Part shown: in pieces, positions 29,942 through 39,489 of the stretch
Numbering within the stretch: position 1 is the first letter of the stretch
How the letters are laid out: every line of letters begins with the position of its first letter
From: Achromobacter ruhlandii
GTDB lineage: Bacteria; Pseudomonadota; Gammaproteobacteria; Burkholderiales; Burkholderiaceae_B
DNA length: 54,976 nucleotides
Direction of reading: 5' to 3'
Assembly: GCF_902859695.1 (NCBI RefSeq)
Contig: NZ_CADIJL010000037.1
Coordinates: 1 to 54,976 of the forward strand
Position numbers and translations under genes: made by a program
Notes under the pieces: model-generated
Told to the model about the DNA's origin: nothing
Seen by the model: the letters and a program-made list of their open reading frames with translations, nothing else
The model's database searches: none

Positions 29942-30640
29942 TTGACCCCCGATCTCACCCTGTACGACCTGGCCGGCGCCGATCCGACGCTGCGCTTCAG
30001 CCCGCATTGCTGGAAAACGCACATGGCGCTGGCCCACAAGGGCCTGGCCGCCCGCACCGTGCCGTGGCGCTTCACCGACAAGGAAGCGATCGAATTCTCG
30101 GGCCAGAAGCTGGTGCCGGTGCTGGTGCACGGCGACCACGTGATCAGCGATTCGTGGCAGATCGCCTGCTACCTGGAAGACACGTTCCCCGAACGCCCCT
30201 CGCTGTTCGGCGGCGATACCGGCCGGGCGCTCAGCCTGTTCGCCAACAGCTGGGCCGACACCACCCTGGTGCCGACGCTGGCGCGGTTGCTGCTGCCGGA
30301 GATCCACGCCCTGATCGACGCCAAGGACAAGGACTACTTCCGCCACACCCGCGAAAAGCGCTTCGGCCCGCTCGAAGACCTGCCCGCGCTGCGGGAAGAA
30401 CAACTGGCGGCCCTGCGCGCCTCCCTGCTGCCATTGCGCCAGATGCTCGCACGGCAGCCGTACCTGGCCGGCCAGCAGCCGGCCTATGCGGATTACGCGG
30501 TGTTCGGATTCTTCATGTGGGCGCGCTGCACCAGCGCGCTGGAACTGCTGGCGGCCGACGATCCGGTGGCCGCGTGGCGCGAGCGGCTGCTCGATGCCCA
30601 TGGCGGGCTGGCGCGCCAGGCGCCCGTGGCGGCGGCGTAG
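29942..30640 (+). CDS. glutathione S-transferase family protein
   Basis: 232 residues starting at a TTG (29942) preceded by AAAGGAGC. The N-terminal thioredoxin-like domain shows SPHCWKTHMALAHKGL, then KLVPVLVHGDHVISDSWQIACYLE, where V-P-V-L precedes the cis-Pro-like turn and DSW replaces the ES(A/T) glutathione-contact pair. The C-terminal helical domain includes YLAGQQPAYADYAVFGFFMW. It resembles fungal-type or beta-proteobacterial GSTs acting on small electrophiles, but no substrate can be assigned. No in-frame ATG lies near the start, which supports TTG. It converges on the ABC exporter genes. Confidence 0.85.
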   Translation: MTPDLTLYDLAGADPTLRFSPHCWKTHMALAHKGLAARTVPWRFTDKEAIEFSGQKLVPVLVHGDHVISDSWQIACYLEDTFPERPSLFGGDTGRALSLFANSWADTTLVPTLARLLLPEIHALIDAKDKDYFRHTREKRFGPLEDLPALREEQLAALRASLLPLRQMLARQPYLAGQQPAYADYAVFGFFMWARCTSALELLAADDPVAAWRERLLDAHGGLARQAPVAAA

Positions 30641-30724
30641 CCGGGGCGGCGCTGGCGCCCGGCGCACACGCGGGCGTCACGCGCGGGCCGCCTCCCTGCT
30701 CCGGCGGGCGGCCGACGGACAGGC

Positions 30725-31482
30725 TCAGGTCTTCAGGCGATAGCCGGTCTTGAAGATCCAGCGCACCACCACCAGGCAGACGGCCAGGAACACCAGCGTC
30801 ATGGCGACGCTGACCGTGACGTTGACGTCGGCCACGCCATAGAACGCCCAGCGAAAGCCGCTGACCAGGTACACCACCGGGTTGAACAGCGTCACGCCCT
30901 GCCAGAACGGCGGCAGCATCTTGATGGAATAGAAGGTGCCGCCCAGGAAGGTCAGCGGCGTGATGATCATCAGCGGGATGATCTGCAGCTTCTCGAAGCC
31001 GTCGGCCCACACGCCGATGATGAAGCCGAACAGGCTGAAGGTGATGGCCGTGAGCAGCAGGAAGCCCAGCATCCAGAATGGATGCGCGATCTCGAACGGC
31101 ACGAACAGGCGCGCCGTGGCCAGCATGATCAGCCCCAGGATGATGGACTTGCTGGCCGCCGCCCCGACGTAGCCGGCGACGATCTCCAGGTACGAGATGG
31201 GCGCCGAGTGGATCTCGTAGATGGTGCCCGAGAAGCGCGGCATGTAGATGCCGAACGAAGCATTGGCCACGCTCTGGGTCAAGAGCGACAGCATGATCAG
31301 GCCCGGCACGATGAAGGCGCCGTAGCTGACGCCGTCGATCTGCACCATGTGCGAACCGATGGCCGAGCCGAACACCACGAAGTACAGCGAGGTGGAGATG
31401 ACCGGCGACAGCACGCTCTGCATCAGCGTGCGCCAGGCGCGGGCCATTTCGAAGCGATAGATGGCGCGGATTGCGTAGAAAT

Positions 31483-31486
<4 letters not shown>
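30725..31486 (-). CDS. ABC-2 type transporter permease
   Basis: 253 residues with six predicted membrane spans. It shows the ABC-2 (DrrB/YadH-like) pattern: [20 protein letters not shown] at the N-terminus, [34 protein letters not shown], and near the end [17 protein letters not shown], the classic ABC-2 signature. It is the membrane partner of the ATPase encoded just upstream; the ATG at 31486 overlaps the ATPase stop (ATGA), showing translational coupling. Such pairs export drugs, lipids or polysaccharides; YadGH-like exporters have no proven substrate. Confidence 0.92.
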
Positions 31487-32406
<920 letters not shown>

Positions 32407-32599
32407 GCTTGCTCCCAGCTTGGTGTGGACAACCGGCAATTTTACCCTCCGCGCGCAGGCCGCTTGTTCGGGCTGGTGGAACGCTGTGTTTGGAAAACGC
32501 AATAAATGTTCCGGGCTGCCGTACACTGCCCGGGCAGGCAAAAACAGGGCGGCGCACGCCCAACACAGGGGAACCGGGCCGTCCAGGCCGGTCAATGGC

Positions 32600-33742
32600 A
32601 TGTTCGCGGATCTGAAACACCTGTCACACCACGCGGCCTGGCGCCGCCAGCTGGAAATGCTGCTGGAATCGGCTGGCGAGGGCATCTACGGCATCGACCT
32701 GCGCGGCCGCTGCATCTTCATCAACGGCGCCGGCGCGGCCATGCTGGGCTACACCCCCGACGAGGTGGTGGGCCGCAACATGCATTATCTGATCCACCAC
32801 TCGCACGCCGACCGCAGCCTGATGCCGGTGCACGATTGCCGCATCTTCAAGGCCTTCCGCGACGGCCGCGGCGAACGGGTCGACGACGAGGTGCTGTGGC
32901 GCCGCGACGGCTCCTGCTTCGACGCCCAGTACGCCTCGTACCCGATCCGCAACGACCAGGAGGTGGTGGGCGCGGTGGTGACGTTTTCGGACATCAGCGC
33001 GCGCAAGCGCATCGAGCGCGAGCTGCAAGGCACCCGGGCGCAGCTGGAAGCGCGGGTGCAGGTGCGCACCGCCGAACTCAGCGCCGCCCATGAATCGCTG
33101 CGGCGGCTGGCCTCGCACCTGAGCACGCTGCGCGAGCAGGAACGCGCCCACATCGCCCGCAATATCCACGACGACCTGGGCGCCTCGTTCACCGCGCTGC
33201 AGCTGGACCTGAACTGGCTGCGCCGGCAACTGGCGGGCGAGCCGCCCCTGCAGGCCCACCTGGACCGCATGCTGGAGGTGACGCAGACGGCCATGGACGC
33301 CACCCGCCGCATCCTCAACGACCTGCGGCCGGTGGTGCTGGACCACCTGGGCCTGTGGGCGGCGCTGGAAACGCTGCTGCAGGACCTGCAGGCGCGCAGC
33401 GGGCTGCGCTGCCGCTACCTGTGCCCGCCCGACACAGAAAGCCGCCGCCTGGCGCCCGAGGCGGAAATCGCCGTCTACCGCATCGTGCAGGAACTGCTGA
33501 CCAACGTGCAGCGCCACGCGCGGGCCCGCAGCGTCAGCGTCAGCGCGGTCTGGGGCGAGGATGGCCTGCTGCTGGAAGTGGAAGACGACGGCGTGGGCAT
33601 GCGGTTGCCCGAGACGCGCCAGACCTTCGGCATCCTGGGCATGCGCGAACGGGCCCGCGCCATCGGCGGCGACCTGGAGCTGGACAGCGCGCCCGGCGCC
33701 GGCCTGTGCGCCCGCCTGCGCCTGAACCCGCAAGCGGCCTGA
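32600..33742 (+). CDS. PAS-domain sensor histidine kinase (HisKA_3, NarX/DegS type)
   Basis: 380 residues, no signal peptide or membrane span, so it is a cytosolic sensor. A PAS domain lies at about residues 15-135 ([36 protein letters not shown], ending [14 protein letters not shown]). A short coiled coil is followed by the HisKA_3 box with the phosphate-accepting His ([18 protein letters not shown]) and a HATPase_c domain ([15 protein letters not shown], then VEDDGVGM and [10 protein letters not shown]). It phosphorylates the NarL-type regulator encoded 12 bases downstream. Together they sit immediately before the cyanate operon, which makes them its probable controllers. The signal sensed by PAS is unknown. 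Confidence 0.9.
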   Translation: MFADLKHLSHHAAWRRQLEMLLESAGEGIYGIDLRGRCIFINGAGAAMLGYTPDEVVGRNMHYLIHHSHADRSLMPVHDCRIFKAFRDGRGERVDDEVLWRRDGSCFDAQYASYPIRNDQEVVGAVVTFSDISARKRIERELQGTRAQLEARVQVRTAELSAAHESLRRLASHLSTLREQERAHIARNIHDDLGASFTALQLDLNWLRRQLAGEPPLQAHLDRMLEVTQTAMDATRRILNDLRPVVLDHLGLWAALETLLQDLQARSGLRCRYLCPPDTESRRLAPEAEIAVYRIVQELLTNVQRHARARSVSVSAVWGEDGLLLEVEDDGVGMRLPETRQTFGILGMRERARAIGGDLELDSAPGAGLCARLRLNPQAA

Positions 33743-33754
33743 GGAGACGACGCC

Positions 33755-34393
33755 ATGCCCCTGAACCTGCTGATCGTCGACGACCACCTCATCATCCGCC
33801 GCGGCCTGGCCCGCATCCTGCAGGAAGACCCGCGCGTGGGCCTGGTGCGGGAGGCCGCCGACGCCCCCGCCGCCCTGCGCGCGCTGCGCCAGGAGCCCTT
33901 CGACGCGATGGTGCTGGACGTGGCGCTGGGCGAGCGCGACGGCCTGGACGTGCTCAAGACCGTGCGCGCCGACCATCCGGCGCTGGGCGTGGTGATGCTG
34001 TCGGTCTATCCGGAATCGCAGTTCGCGGTGCGGGCCCTGCGCGCCGGCGCCCATGCCTACCTGAACAAGGGCTGCGATCCGGACGAGCTGCTGGCGGCGC
34101 TGGTCAACGCCGCCGCCGGCCGGATGTACGTCACGCCGGCCGTTGCCGAACTGCTGGCGCACACCGTGCGCCAGGACAGTACCCGGCCGCCGCACGAGCT
34201 GCTGTCCAACCGCGAATTCCAGGTGCTGCAGCTGCTGGCGGCCGGCAAATCGGTGTCGGCCATCGGCGAGCAGCTGGCGCTGTCGGTGAACACCATTTCC
34301 ACTTACCGCGCCCGCATCTTCGAAAAGCTGGGCGTGCGCACGCTGGTCGAGCTGGTGGACTACGCCCGCGCGCACCAGCTGGGTGCGCGCTGA
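33755..34393 (+). CDS. NarL/FixJ-family response regulator
   Basis: 212 residues. The receiver domain has acidic residues D9/D10 and phospho-acceptor D55 (MVLDVALGERDG), with Lys in AYLNKGCDPDEL. A LuxR-type HTH closes the protein (LSNREFQVLQLLAAGKSVSAIGEQLALSVNTISTYRARIFEKLGV). It is the cognate partner of the PAS kinase upstream (12-base gap). An 8-8-8 inverted repeat lies 34 bases after its stop, before the ABC gene at 34526, and is a candidate operator. Control of a cyanate operon by a NarL-type pair rather than by the LysR-type CynR of E. coli would be a notable variation. Confidence 0.92.
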   Translation: MPLNLLIVDDHLIIRRGLARILQEDPRVGLVREAADAPAALRALRQEPFDAMVLDVALGERDGLDVLKTVRADHPALGVVMLSVYPESQFAVRALRAGAHAYLNKGCDPDELLAALVNAAAGRMYVTPAVAELLAHTVRQDSTRPPHELLSNREFQVLQLLAAGKSVSAIGEQLALSVNTISTYRARIFEKLGVRTLVELVDYARAHQLGAR

Positions 34394-34426
34394 GCGCCAC
34401 GCGCACCGGCCCGGCGCGCCCGCGCA

Positions 34427-34450
34427 CCGTGTAGTGCGCCCCCTACACGG
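34427..34450. promoter_or_regulatory. candidate operator upstream of the cyanate operon
   Basis: Inverted repeat with CCGTGTAG at 34427-34434 and CTACACGG at 34443-34450, separated by 8 bases. A second, shorter palindrome (TATCG / CGATA) follows at 34452-34470. Both lie within the 132-base gap between the response regulator and the ABC binding-protein gene. A two-fold symmetric site fits a NarL-type dimer, but binding has not been shown. Confidence 0.5.
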
Positions 34451-34525
34451 ATATCGTCGAACCGGCGATACCGGGCGCCGGCGGCGCGCCCCAAGATGGA
34501 GGCATTCCGAACCCTGGAGGCCTCC

Positions 34526-35911
34526 ATGTCCCTGTTCAGCAATCCGTTCGATCCCGCCAGCCGCCTGGCCTGCGCCTGCGGCCGCCATGCCTCCCAGGCC
34601 GAGCACGCGCGCGCGGCGGCGGACGGCCAGGACGCCCGCGCTGGCGCGGCGTCCGGCGACGCCGCCTTTGACCGCGCCGTGGAAAGCGCCGTCATGCGCG
34701 CCCTGTTCCCGCAGGACGCCCTGCGCCGCCGCTTCCTGCGCGCGGTCGGCGGCGGCACGGCCATGGCCGCCGTCGCCGCGCTGTTCCCGCTGGCGGCCGC
34801 CAAGGAGGCCTTTGCCCAATCCGCCGGCCCGCTGGAGAAGCGGAAGCTGAAGGTCGGCTTCATCCCCATCACCTGCGCCACGCCCATCATCATGGCGCAC
34901 CCGATGGGGTTCTATGGCAAGCAGGGACTGGACGTGGAAGTGGTCAAGACCGCCGGCTGGGCGCTGATCCGCGACAAGGCCATGTCCGGCGAGTACGACG
35001 CCGCCCACATGCTGTCGCCCATGCCGCTGGCCATCACGCTGGGCGTGGGCGCCAGCCGCGCGGTGCCGTGGACCATGCCCGCCGTGGAGAACATCAACGG
35101 CCAGGCCATCACCCTGTCGATGAAGCACAAGGACCGGCGCGATCCGAAGGACTGGAAGGGCTTCAAGTTCGCGGTGCCGTTCGATTATTCCATGCACAAC
35201 TACCTGTTGCGCTACTACCTGGCCGAACATGGCCTGGATCCGGATACCGACGTGCAGATCCGTTCGGTGCCGCCGCCCGAAATGGTGGCCAACCTGCGCG
35301 CCGACAACATCGACGGCTTCCTGGCGCCGGATCCGGTCAACCAGCGCGCGGTCTATGACGGCGTGGGTTTCATCCACACCTTGTCCAAGGCCATCTGGGA
35401 CGGCCATCCGTGCTGCGCGTTCTCGGCCAGCCGCGAATTCGTCACCTCCCAGCCCAATACCTACCAGGCCCTGCTCAAGGCCATCATCGAGGCCACCGCC
35501 TACGCCCGCGACCCGGCCCACCGCAAGGAGATCGCCACCGCCATCGCCACGCCCAACTACCTGAACCAGCCGGTCACGGTGGTGGAACAGGTGCTGACGG
35601 GCACCTACGCCGACGGCCTGGGCAACGTCCTGAAAGATCCGAACCGCATCGACTTCGACCCGATGCCGTGGGGCTCGTTCGCGGTGTGGATCCTGACGCA
35701 GATGAAGCGCTGGGGCCAGGTCAAGGGCGATGTGGACTACCAGAAGATCGCCAACGAGGTGTTCCTGGCGACCGACGCGGTGCGCCTGATGCGCGAGGCC
35801 GGCCTGCCCCCGCCCGCCGACACCGCCAAGACCTTCAGCGTGATGGGCAAGCCCTTCGACCCCGCCCAGCCCGAGGCCTACCTGGCCAGCTTCAAGATCC
35901 GGAGGAGCTGA
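34526..35911 (+). CDS. NrtA/CynA-type ABC transporter substrate-binding protein
   Basis: 461 residues. TGGAGG precedes ATG 34526. An unusual N-terminal region of about 65 residues, containing CACGRHASQAEH, comes before a twin-arginine signal (RRRFLRAVGGG at 67-77, hydrophobic stretch to about 93, then AFAQSA). The mature domain begins KLKVGFIPITCATPIIMA and continues with features of the nitrate/cyanate (NrtA/CynA/CmpA) binding-protein family, including LRADNIDGFLAPDPVNQRA. It captures the anion in the periplasm for the permease and ATPase encoded next. With cyanase at the operon end, cyanate is the most likely ligand; nitrate or another small anion cannot be excluded. Confidence 0.88.
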   Translation: MSLFSNPFDPASRLACACGRHASQAEHARAAADGQDARAGAASGDAAFDRAVESAVMRALFPQDALRRRFLRAVGGGTAMAAVAALFPLAAAKEAFAQSAGPLEKRKLKVGFIPITCATPIIMAHPMGFYGKQGLDVEVVKTAGWALIRDKAMSGEYDAAHMLSPMPLAITLGVGASRAVPWTMPAVENINGQAITLSMKHKDRRDPKDWKGFKFAVPFDYSMHNYLLRYYLAEHGLDPDTDVQIRSVPPPEMVANLRADNIDGFLAPDPVNQRAVYDGVGFIHTLSKAIWDGHPCCAFSASREFVTSQPNTYQALLKAIIEATAYARDPAHRKEIATAIATPNYLNQPVTVVEQVLTGTYADGLGNVLKDPNRIDFDPMPWGSFAVWILTQMKRWGQVKGDVDYQKIANEVFLATDAVRLMREAGLPPPADTAKTFSVMGKPFDPAQPEAYLASFKIRRS

Positions 35912-36753
35912 TGCGGGCCGTGCAACCCTGGCGGGCGACCTTCCTGTCCGTCATCCTGTTTCTGCTGTTCCTGCTGCTGTGGCACGTCGCCACCCGCCCC
36001 GCCGCGGGCGCGGCGACGGTCGATCCGGCCTATGCGGCGCTGGTCGGCAACGCGGCGGCCGGCGGCTCGCAGACGCCCTTTCCCGGCCCGGCCGAGGTCG
36101 GCGCCCGGCTGTGGCAGCACCTGCGCGATCCGTTCTATGACCGCGGCCCGAACGACAAGGGCATCGGCGTGCAGCTGGCGTATTCGGTGGCGCGGGTGCT
36201 GACCGGCTTCCTGCTGGCGGCGCTGGTGGCGATCCCGCTTGGATTCCTGATCGGCATGTCCAGGACCGTCTACCGCGCCTTCGACCCGTTCATCCAGGTG
36301 CTCAAGCCGATCTCGCCGCTGGCCTGGATGCCGCTGGCGCTCTACACCATCAAGGACGCCGACACCTCCGCCATCTTCGTGATCTTCATCTGCTCGCTCT
36401 GGCCGATGCTGGTGAACACGGCGTTCGGCGTGGGCGCCGTGCGGCAGGACTGGCTGAACGTGGCGCGCACGCTGGAAGTGTCGCGGCTGCGCACCGCCCT
36501 GCTGGTGATCCTGCCGGCGGCCGCGCCCACCATCATGACCGGCATGCGCATCTCGGTCGGCATCGCCTGGCTGGTGATCGTGGCGGCCGAGATGCTGATC
36601 GGCGGCACCGGCATCGGCTACTTCGTGTGGAACGAGTGGAACAACCTGTCCATCGCCAACATCATCTGCGCCATCCTCTTCATCGGGTTGGTCGGCATGC
36701 TGCTGGACACCGTGCTGGCGCGCGCCGCGCGGCTGGTCAGCTACCGGGAGTGA
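35911..36753 (+). CDS. ABC transporter permease (NrtB/CynB family)
   Basis: 280 residues with about six spans. The ATG overlaps the preceding stop by one base, with GGAGGAG upstream. The EAA-type loop that contacts the ATPase is around DWLNVARTLEVSRLRTALLVILPAAAPTIMTGMR (shown by the ARTLEVSR...LPAAAP pattern), followed by WLVIVAAEMLIGGTGIGYFVW, a stretch typical of the nitrate/sulfonate/taurine permease family. A periplasmic insertion of about 75 residues follows the first membrane span, as in NrtB relatives. It forms the translocation pore of the anion importer. Confidence 0.9.
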   Translation: MRAVQPWRATFLSVILFLLFLLLWHVATRPAAGAATVDPAYAALVGNAAAGGSQTPFPGPAEVGARLWQHLRDPFYDRGPNDKGIGVQLAYSVARVLTGFLLAALVAIPLGFLIGMSRTVYRAFDPFIQVLKPISPLAWMPLALYTIKDADTSAIFVIFICSLWPMLVNTAFGVGAVRQDWLNVARTLEVSRLRTALLVILPAAAPTIMTGMRISVGIAWLVIVAAEMLIGGTGIGYFVWNEWNNLSIANIICAILFIGLVGMLLDTVLARAARLVSYRE

Positions 36754-36758
36754 ACGCC

Positions 36759-37553
36759 ATGAGCCAACCCTTTCTGCAAGTGCAGGCGCTGGCCAAGCGC
36801 TATCCGGGGCGCAACGGCCAGCCAGCGGCCCCGGTGTTCGAGAACATCGCCTTCGGCATCGAACAAGGCCAGTTCGTCTGCGTGATCGGCCATTCGGGCT
36901 GCGGCAAGACCACCATCCTGAACATCCTGGCCGGCATCGACGAGGCCAGCGAAGGCGTCGTCATCATGGACGGCCGCGAGGTCGCCGGCCCGTCGCTGGC
37001 GCGCGGCGTGGTGTTCCAGGCGCACGCCCTGCTGCCCTGGCTGAGCGCGCTGCAGAACGTCGAATTCGGCGTGCGCTCGCGCTGGCCGGCCTATTCCCGC
37101 GCCCAGGTGCGCGAGCACAGCCTGCGCTACCTGGACATGGTCGGCCTGGCCCGCGCCGCCGACAAGAAGCCGTGCGAGCTGTCGGGCGGCATGAAGCAGC
37201 GCGTGGGCATCGCCCGCGCCTTCGCCATCCAGCCGCGCATGCTGCTGCTGGACGAGCCCTTCGGCGCGCTCGACGCGCTGACGCGCGGCACCATCCAGGA
37301 CGAACTGCGCGCCATCGTGCAGGAAACCCGCCAGACCGTCTTCATGATCACGCACGACGTGGACGAGGCCATCCTGCTGTCGGACCGCATCCTGCTGATG
37401 AGCGCGGGCCCCCATGCCCGCATCGCCGAGTCGGTCGAGGTGGACCTGCCGCGCGGCCGCACCCGCGCCAGCCTGCACCACGAGCCGCGCTACTACGAAA
37501 TCCGCAACCATCTCGTCGACTTCCTGGTCGACAAGGCTTCCCACAAGGAGTGA
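36759..37553 (+). CDS. ABC transporter ATP-binding protein (NrtD/CynD family)
   Basis: 264 residues, the usual length. Motifs: Walker A IGHSGCGKTTILNIL, Q-loop VFQAHALLPW, signature LSGGMKQRVGIARAF, Walker B MLLLDEPFGALD, H-loop MITHDVDEAI. The HSGCGKTT and QAHALLPWL forms are characteristic of the nitrate/sulfonate/cyanate import group. It starts 5 bases after the permease stop. The protein ends just before the cyanase gene and powers import. There is no solute-binding fusion as seen in NrtC. Confidence 0.92.
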   Translation: MSQPFLQVQALAKRYPGRNGQPAAPVFENIAFGIEQGQFVCVIGHSGCGKTTILNILAGIDEASEGVVIMDGREVAGPSLARGVVFQAHALLPWLSALQNVEFGVRSRWPAYSRAQVREHSLRYLDMVGLARAADKKPCELSGGMKQRVGIARAFAIQPRMLLLDEPFGALDALTRGTIQDELRAIVQETRQTVFMITHDVDEAILLSDRILLMSAGPHARIAESVEVDLPRGRTRASLHHEPRYYEIRNHLVDFLVDKASHKE

Positions 37554-37559
37554 ACCCCC

Positions 37560-38006
37560 ATGATGTCCCGCGCCGAAGTCACCGAACTGATCGTCACCCG
37601 CCGCCTGGAAAAGAAGCTGTCCTGGGCCGCCATCGCCGAGGCCGTCGGCCAGAGCAAGGAATGGACCACCGCGGCGCTGCTGGGCCAGATGACCCTGACC
37701 GAGCAACAGGCCCAGGCCGCCGCCCGCCTGCTGGACCTGCCCGCCGACGCGGTGGTGCAGCTGCAGGTGGTGCCCTACAAGGGCTCGCTGCCCACCACGG
37801 TGCCCACCGACCCGCTGATCTACCGCTTCTATGAGCTGATCAACGTCTACGGCACCACCTTCAAGGCGCTCATCAACGAAGAGTTCGGCGACGGCATCAT
37901 GAGCGCCATCGACTTCAAGATGGACCTGACGCGCGAGGCCGATCCCAAGGGCGATCGCGTGCAGATCGTGATGAGCGGCAAGTTCCTGCCCTACAAGACG
38001 TATTGA
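37560..38006 (+). CDS. cynS: cyanase (cyanate hydratase)
   Basis: 148 residues (or 147 from the second ATG at 37563), the normal size of bacterial cyanase. The N-terminal domain is helical (EVTELIVTRRLEKKLSWAAIAEAVGQSKEW). The C-terminal catalytic domain carries PTDPLIYRFYELINVYGTTFKALINEEFGDGIMSAIDF, including the conserved Arg, Glu and Ser that form the decameric active site. It converts cyanate and bicarbonate to ammonia and carbon dioxide (via carbamate), allowing cyanate to serve as nitrogen source and preventing toxicity. AAGGAG is nearby. It is last in the operon with the ABC importer; no carbonic anhydrase (cynT) is present in the window. Confidence 0.97.
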   Translation: MMSRAEVTELIVTRRLEKKLSWAAIAEAVGQSKEWTTAALLGQMTLTEQQAQAAARLLDLPADAVVQLQVVPYKGSLPTTVPTDPLIYRFYELINVYGTTFKALINEEFGDGIMSAIDFKMDLTREADPKGDRVQIVMSGKFLPYKTY

Positions 38007-38015
38007 GCAGGACAC

Positions 38016-38035
38016 GGCGGGCGCGGCCGCCCGCC
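38016..38035. terminator. hairpin between convergent cynS and pdxY
   Basis: A perfect 8-base GC stem (GGCGGGCG / CGCCCGCC, 4-base loop) fills the 33-base gap between the stops of cynS and pdxY. No T-tract is present. It is a likely shared, weak terminator. Confidence 0.45.
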
Positions 38036-38039
38036 CGCG

Positions 38040-38903
38040 TCAGCCTTCCACCGCCAGTTCTTCCCAGCCGAGATCGCGGGTGCGCGCCAGCGCTCCGGTC
38101 ACGGCGGCGGCCGCGTCGCGCGCCGCGTTTTCCAGGGAATCACCGGCCAGCAGCCGCGCGGTGATGGCCGCCATGAACACGTCGCCGGTGCCATGCACCG
38201 AGGGCGGGATGGCGATCTCGGGGTGGCCCAGCACCACGCAGTCGGCGGCCGTCACCACCGCCAGCCGCAGGGTGCCGGGCGCCGCCGTCTGCGGCGCGGC
38301 GCTGGTGACCACGATCCATTCCGGCCCCTCGGCGATCAGTTCGCGCGCGGCCGCCGCCACTTCGTCGATCGAGGCCAGCGGCCGGCCCACCATCTGCTCC
38401 AGCTCGAAATGGTTGGGCGTCATGCCGTGGGCATGCGGCACCAGCCTGCGGCGGTATTGCGCCACCAGCCCGGCATCCACGTACAGGCCGTCGTTGCGGT
38501 CGCCCATGACCGGGTCGATATGCACCCGCACCTCGGGCCGCGCCGCCCGCAGCCCGCGCAGCCAGTCCGCCAGCAGGTCGGCCTGCCCGGGCTGACCCAG
38601 GTAGCCGCAGACCACGGCGCGCGCCACCGCGGTCACGCCGCGCTCGTCCAACCCGCGCAGCAGGCCCTCGAACCAGTCCAGCGGCACCGCGCCGCCGTGC
38701 AGCGTCGGATAGTGCGGGGTATTGCTCAGGATGACGGTGGGCAGCGCGATGGCGCGCAGCCCGGCCTGGCGGAACACCGGCATGGCGGCATTGTTGCCGA
38801 CGCAGCCATAGACGACCTGCGATTGGATGGAAACGACGTCGACCCGCGCGGTCACGGCGGGCAGCGCTGCGCCGGGCGTCGGGGCAGCGGAAATGGCGGT
38901 CAT
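38040..38903 (-). CDS. pdxY: pyridoxal kinase PdxY
   Basis: 287 residues, the size of PdxY. The protein shows VVSIQSQVVYGCVGNNAAMPV (substrate pocket start), IDPVMGD (conserved Mg/ATP region), MTPNHFELEQMVG, and the C-terminal catalytic GTGDVFMAAITARLLAG with the base Asp. It phosphorylates pyridoxal to PLP in the salvage route. An AGGAG lies ahead of ATG 38903. The N-terminus has a short Ala-rich extension compared with the usual start near VDVVSIQS. It is a stand-alone gene facing cynS. Confidence 0.95.
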   Translation of the reverse strand: MTAISAAPTPGAALPAVTARVDVVSIQSQVVYGCVGNNAAMPVFRQAGLRAIALPTVILSNTPHYPTLHGGAVPLDWFEGLLRGLDERGVTAVARAVVCGYLGQPGQADLLADWLRGLRAARPEVRVHIDPVMGDRNDGLYVDAGLVAQYRRRLVPHAHGMTPNHFELEQMVGRPLASIDEVAAAARELIAEGPEWIVVTSAAPQTAAPGTLRLAVVTAADCVVLGHPEIAIPPSVHGTGDVFMAAITARLLAGDSLENAARDAAAAVTGALARTRDLGWEELAVEG

Positions 38904-39006
38904 ACGGAGGGCTCCTGCGGACAGAGACGAAATCCGCCTTATTCTATGCCCACCCGGCGGCCCCCCCGGTCCGCCGCCCCCGCCGGCGGCGTGGCCAACA
39001 CGGCCC

Positions 39007-39489
39007 TCAGTCGCGCGCGGCGGCCAGCCAGCCGGCCCCGTCCAGCACCGCGTCGTCGATCCCCGCCAGGTGCGGCGCGAACGGATAGGCCAGCGACGAC
39101 ACGATCTGGCACTGCGCCAATTGGGGGTGATCGGCGTTCAGCAGATACTGGCAGCCGCCGGCGGCCGAGGGTACCCGCAACAGCAGGCTATCGCCGCGCG
39201 CCAGCCAGGCGTTGCCGAAGGCGCGCGAGGCCTGCAGGTCGGTCTGCCAGCCGGCCGGCGGGCGCGGATCGGCCACCGCCGCGAGCGGCACCACCACTTC
39301 CAGCAGGAAGTAATTGCGCGGCAAGGCGCGCGGGTGCGCCACCTCGGCCTGCGCCAAGCGCGCGAACACCGCGGCGGCGGGGGTCGCGTCCAGCACCACC
39401 ACCGCCGCGCCCGCGGCATGCCAGCGGCCGGCCGGGCGGGCGCGCGGCATCAGGTCCTGGCTGTTGCTCAAGCGCCAGAGCGTGGTCAT
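39007..39489 (-). CDS. RES-domain protein, toxin of a Xre/ParS-RES type pair (diverged)
   Basis: 160 residues from ATG 39489. Features of the RES domain (NAD-degrading or ADP-ribosylating toxins): LWRLSNSQD at the start, the conserved Arg in GRWHAAG, and the Ser region SRAFGNAWLARGDSLLLRVPSA, then YLLNADHP near the end. The central Glu expected in the helix after GRWHxxG is not obvious; the aligned stretch reads AAAVFARLAQA. Activity may therefore be altered or lost. It overlaps the preceding gene by 4 bases (ATGA), so translation is coupled to the putative antitoxin. The 103 bases on its far side (38904-39006) hold no gene. Confidence 0.75.
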   Translation of the reverse strand: MTTLWRLSNSQDLMPRARPAGRWHAAGAAVVVLDATPAAAVFARLAQAEVAHPRALPRNYFLLEVVVPLAAVADPRPPAGWQTDLQASRAFGNAWLARGDSLLLRVPSAAGGCQYLLNADHPQLAQCQIVSSLAYPFAPHLAGIDDAVLDGAGWLAAARD

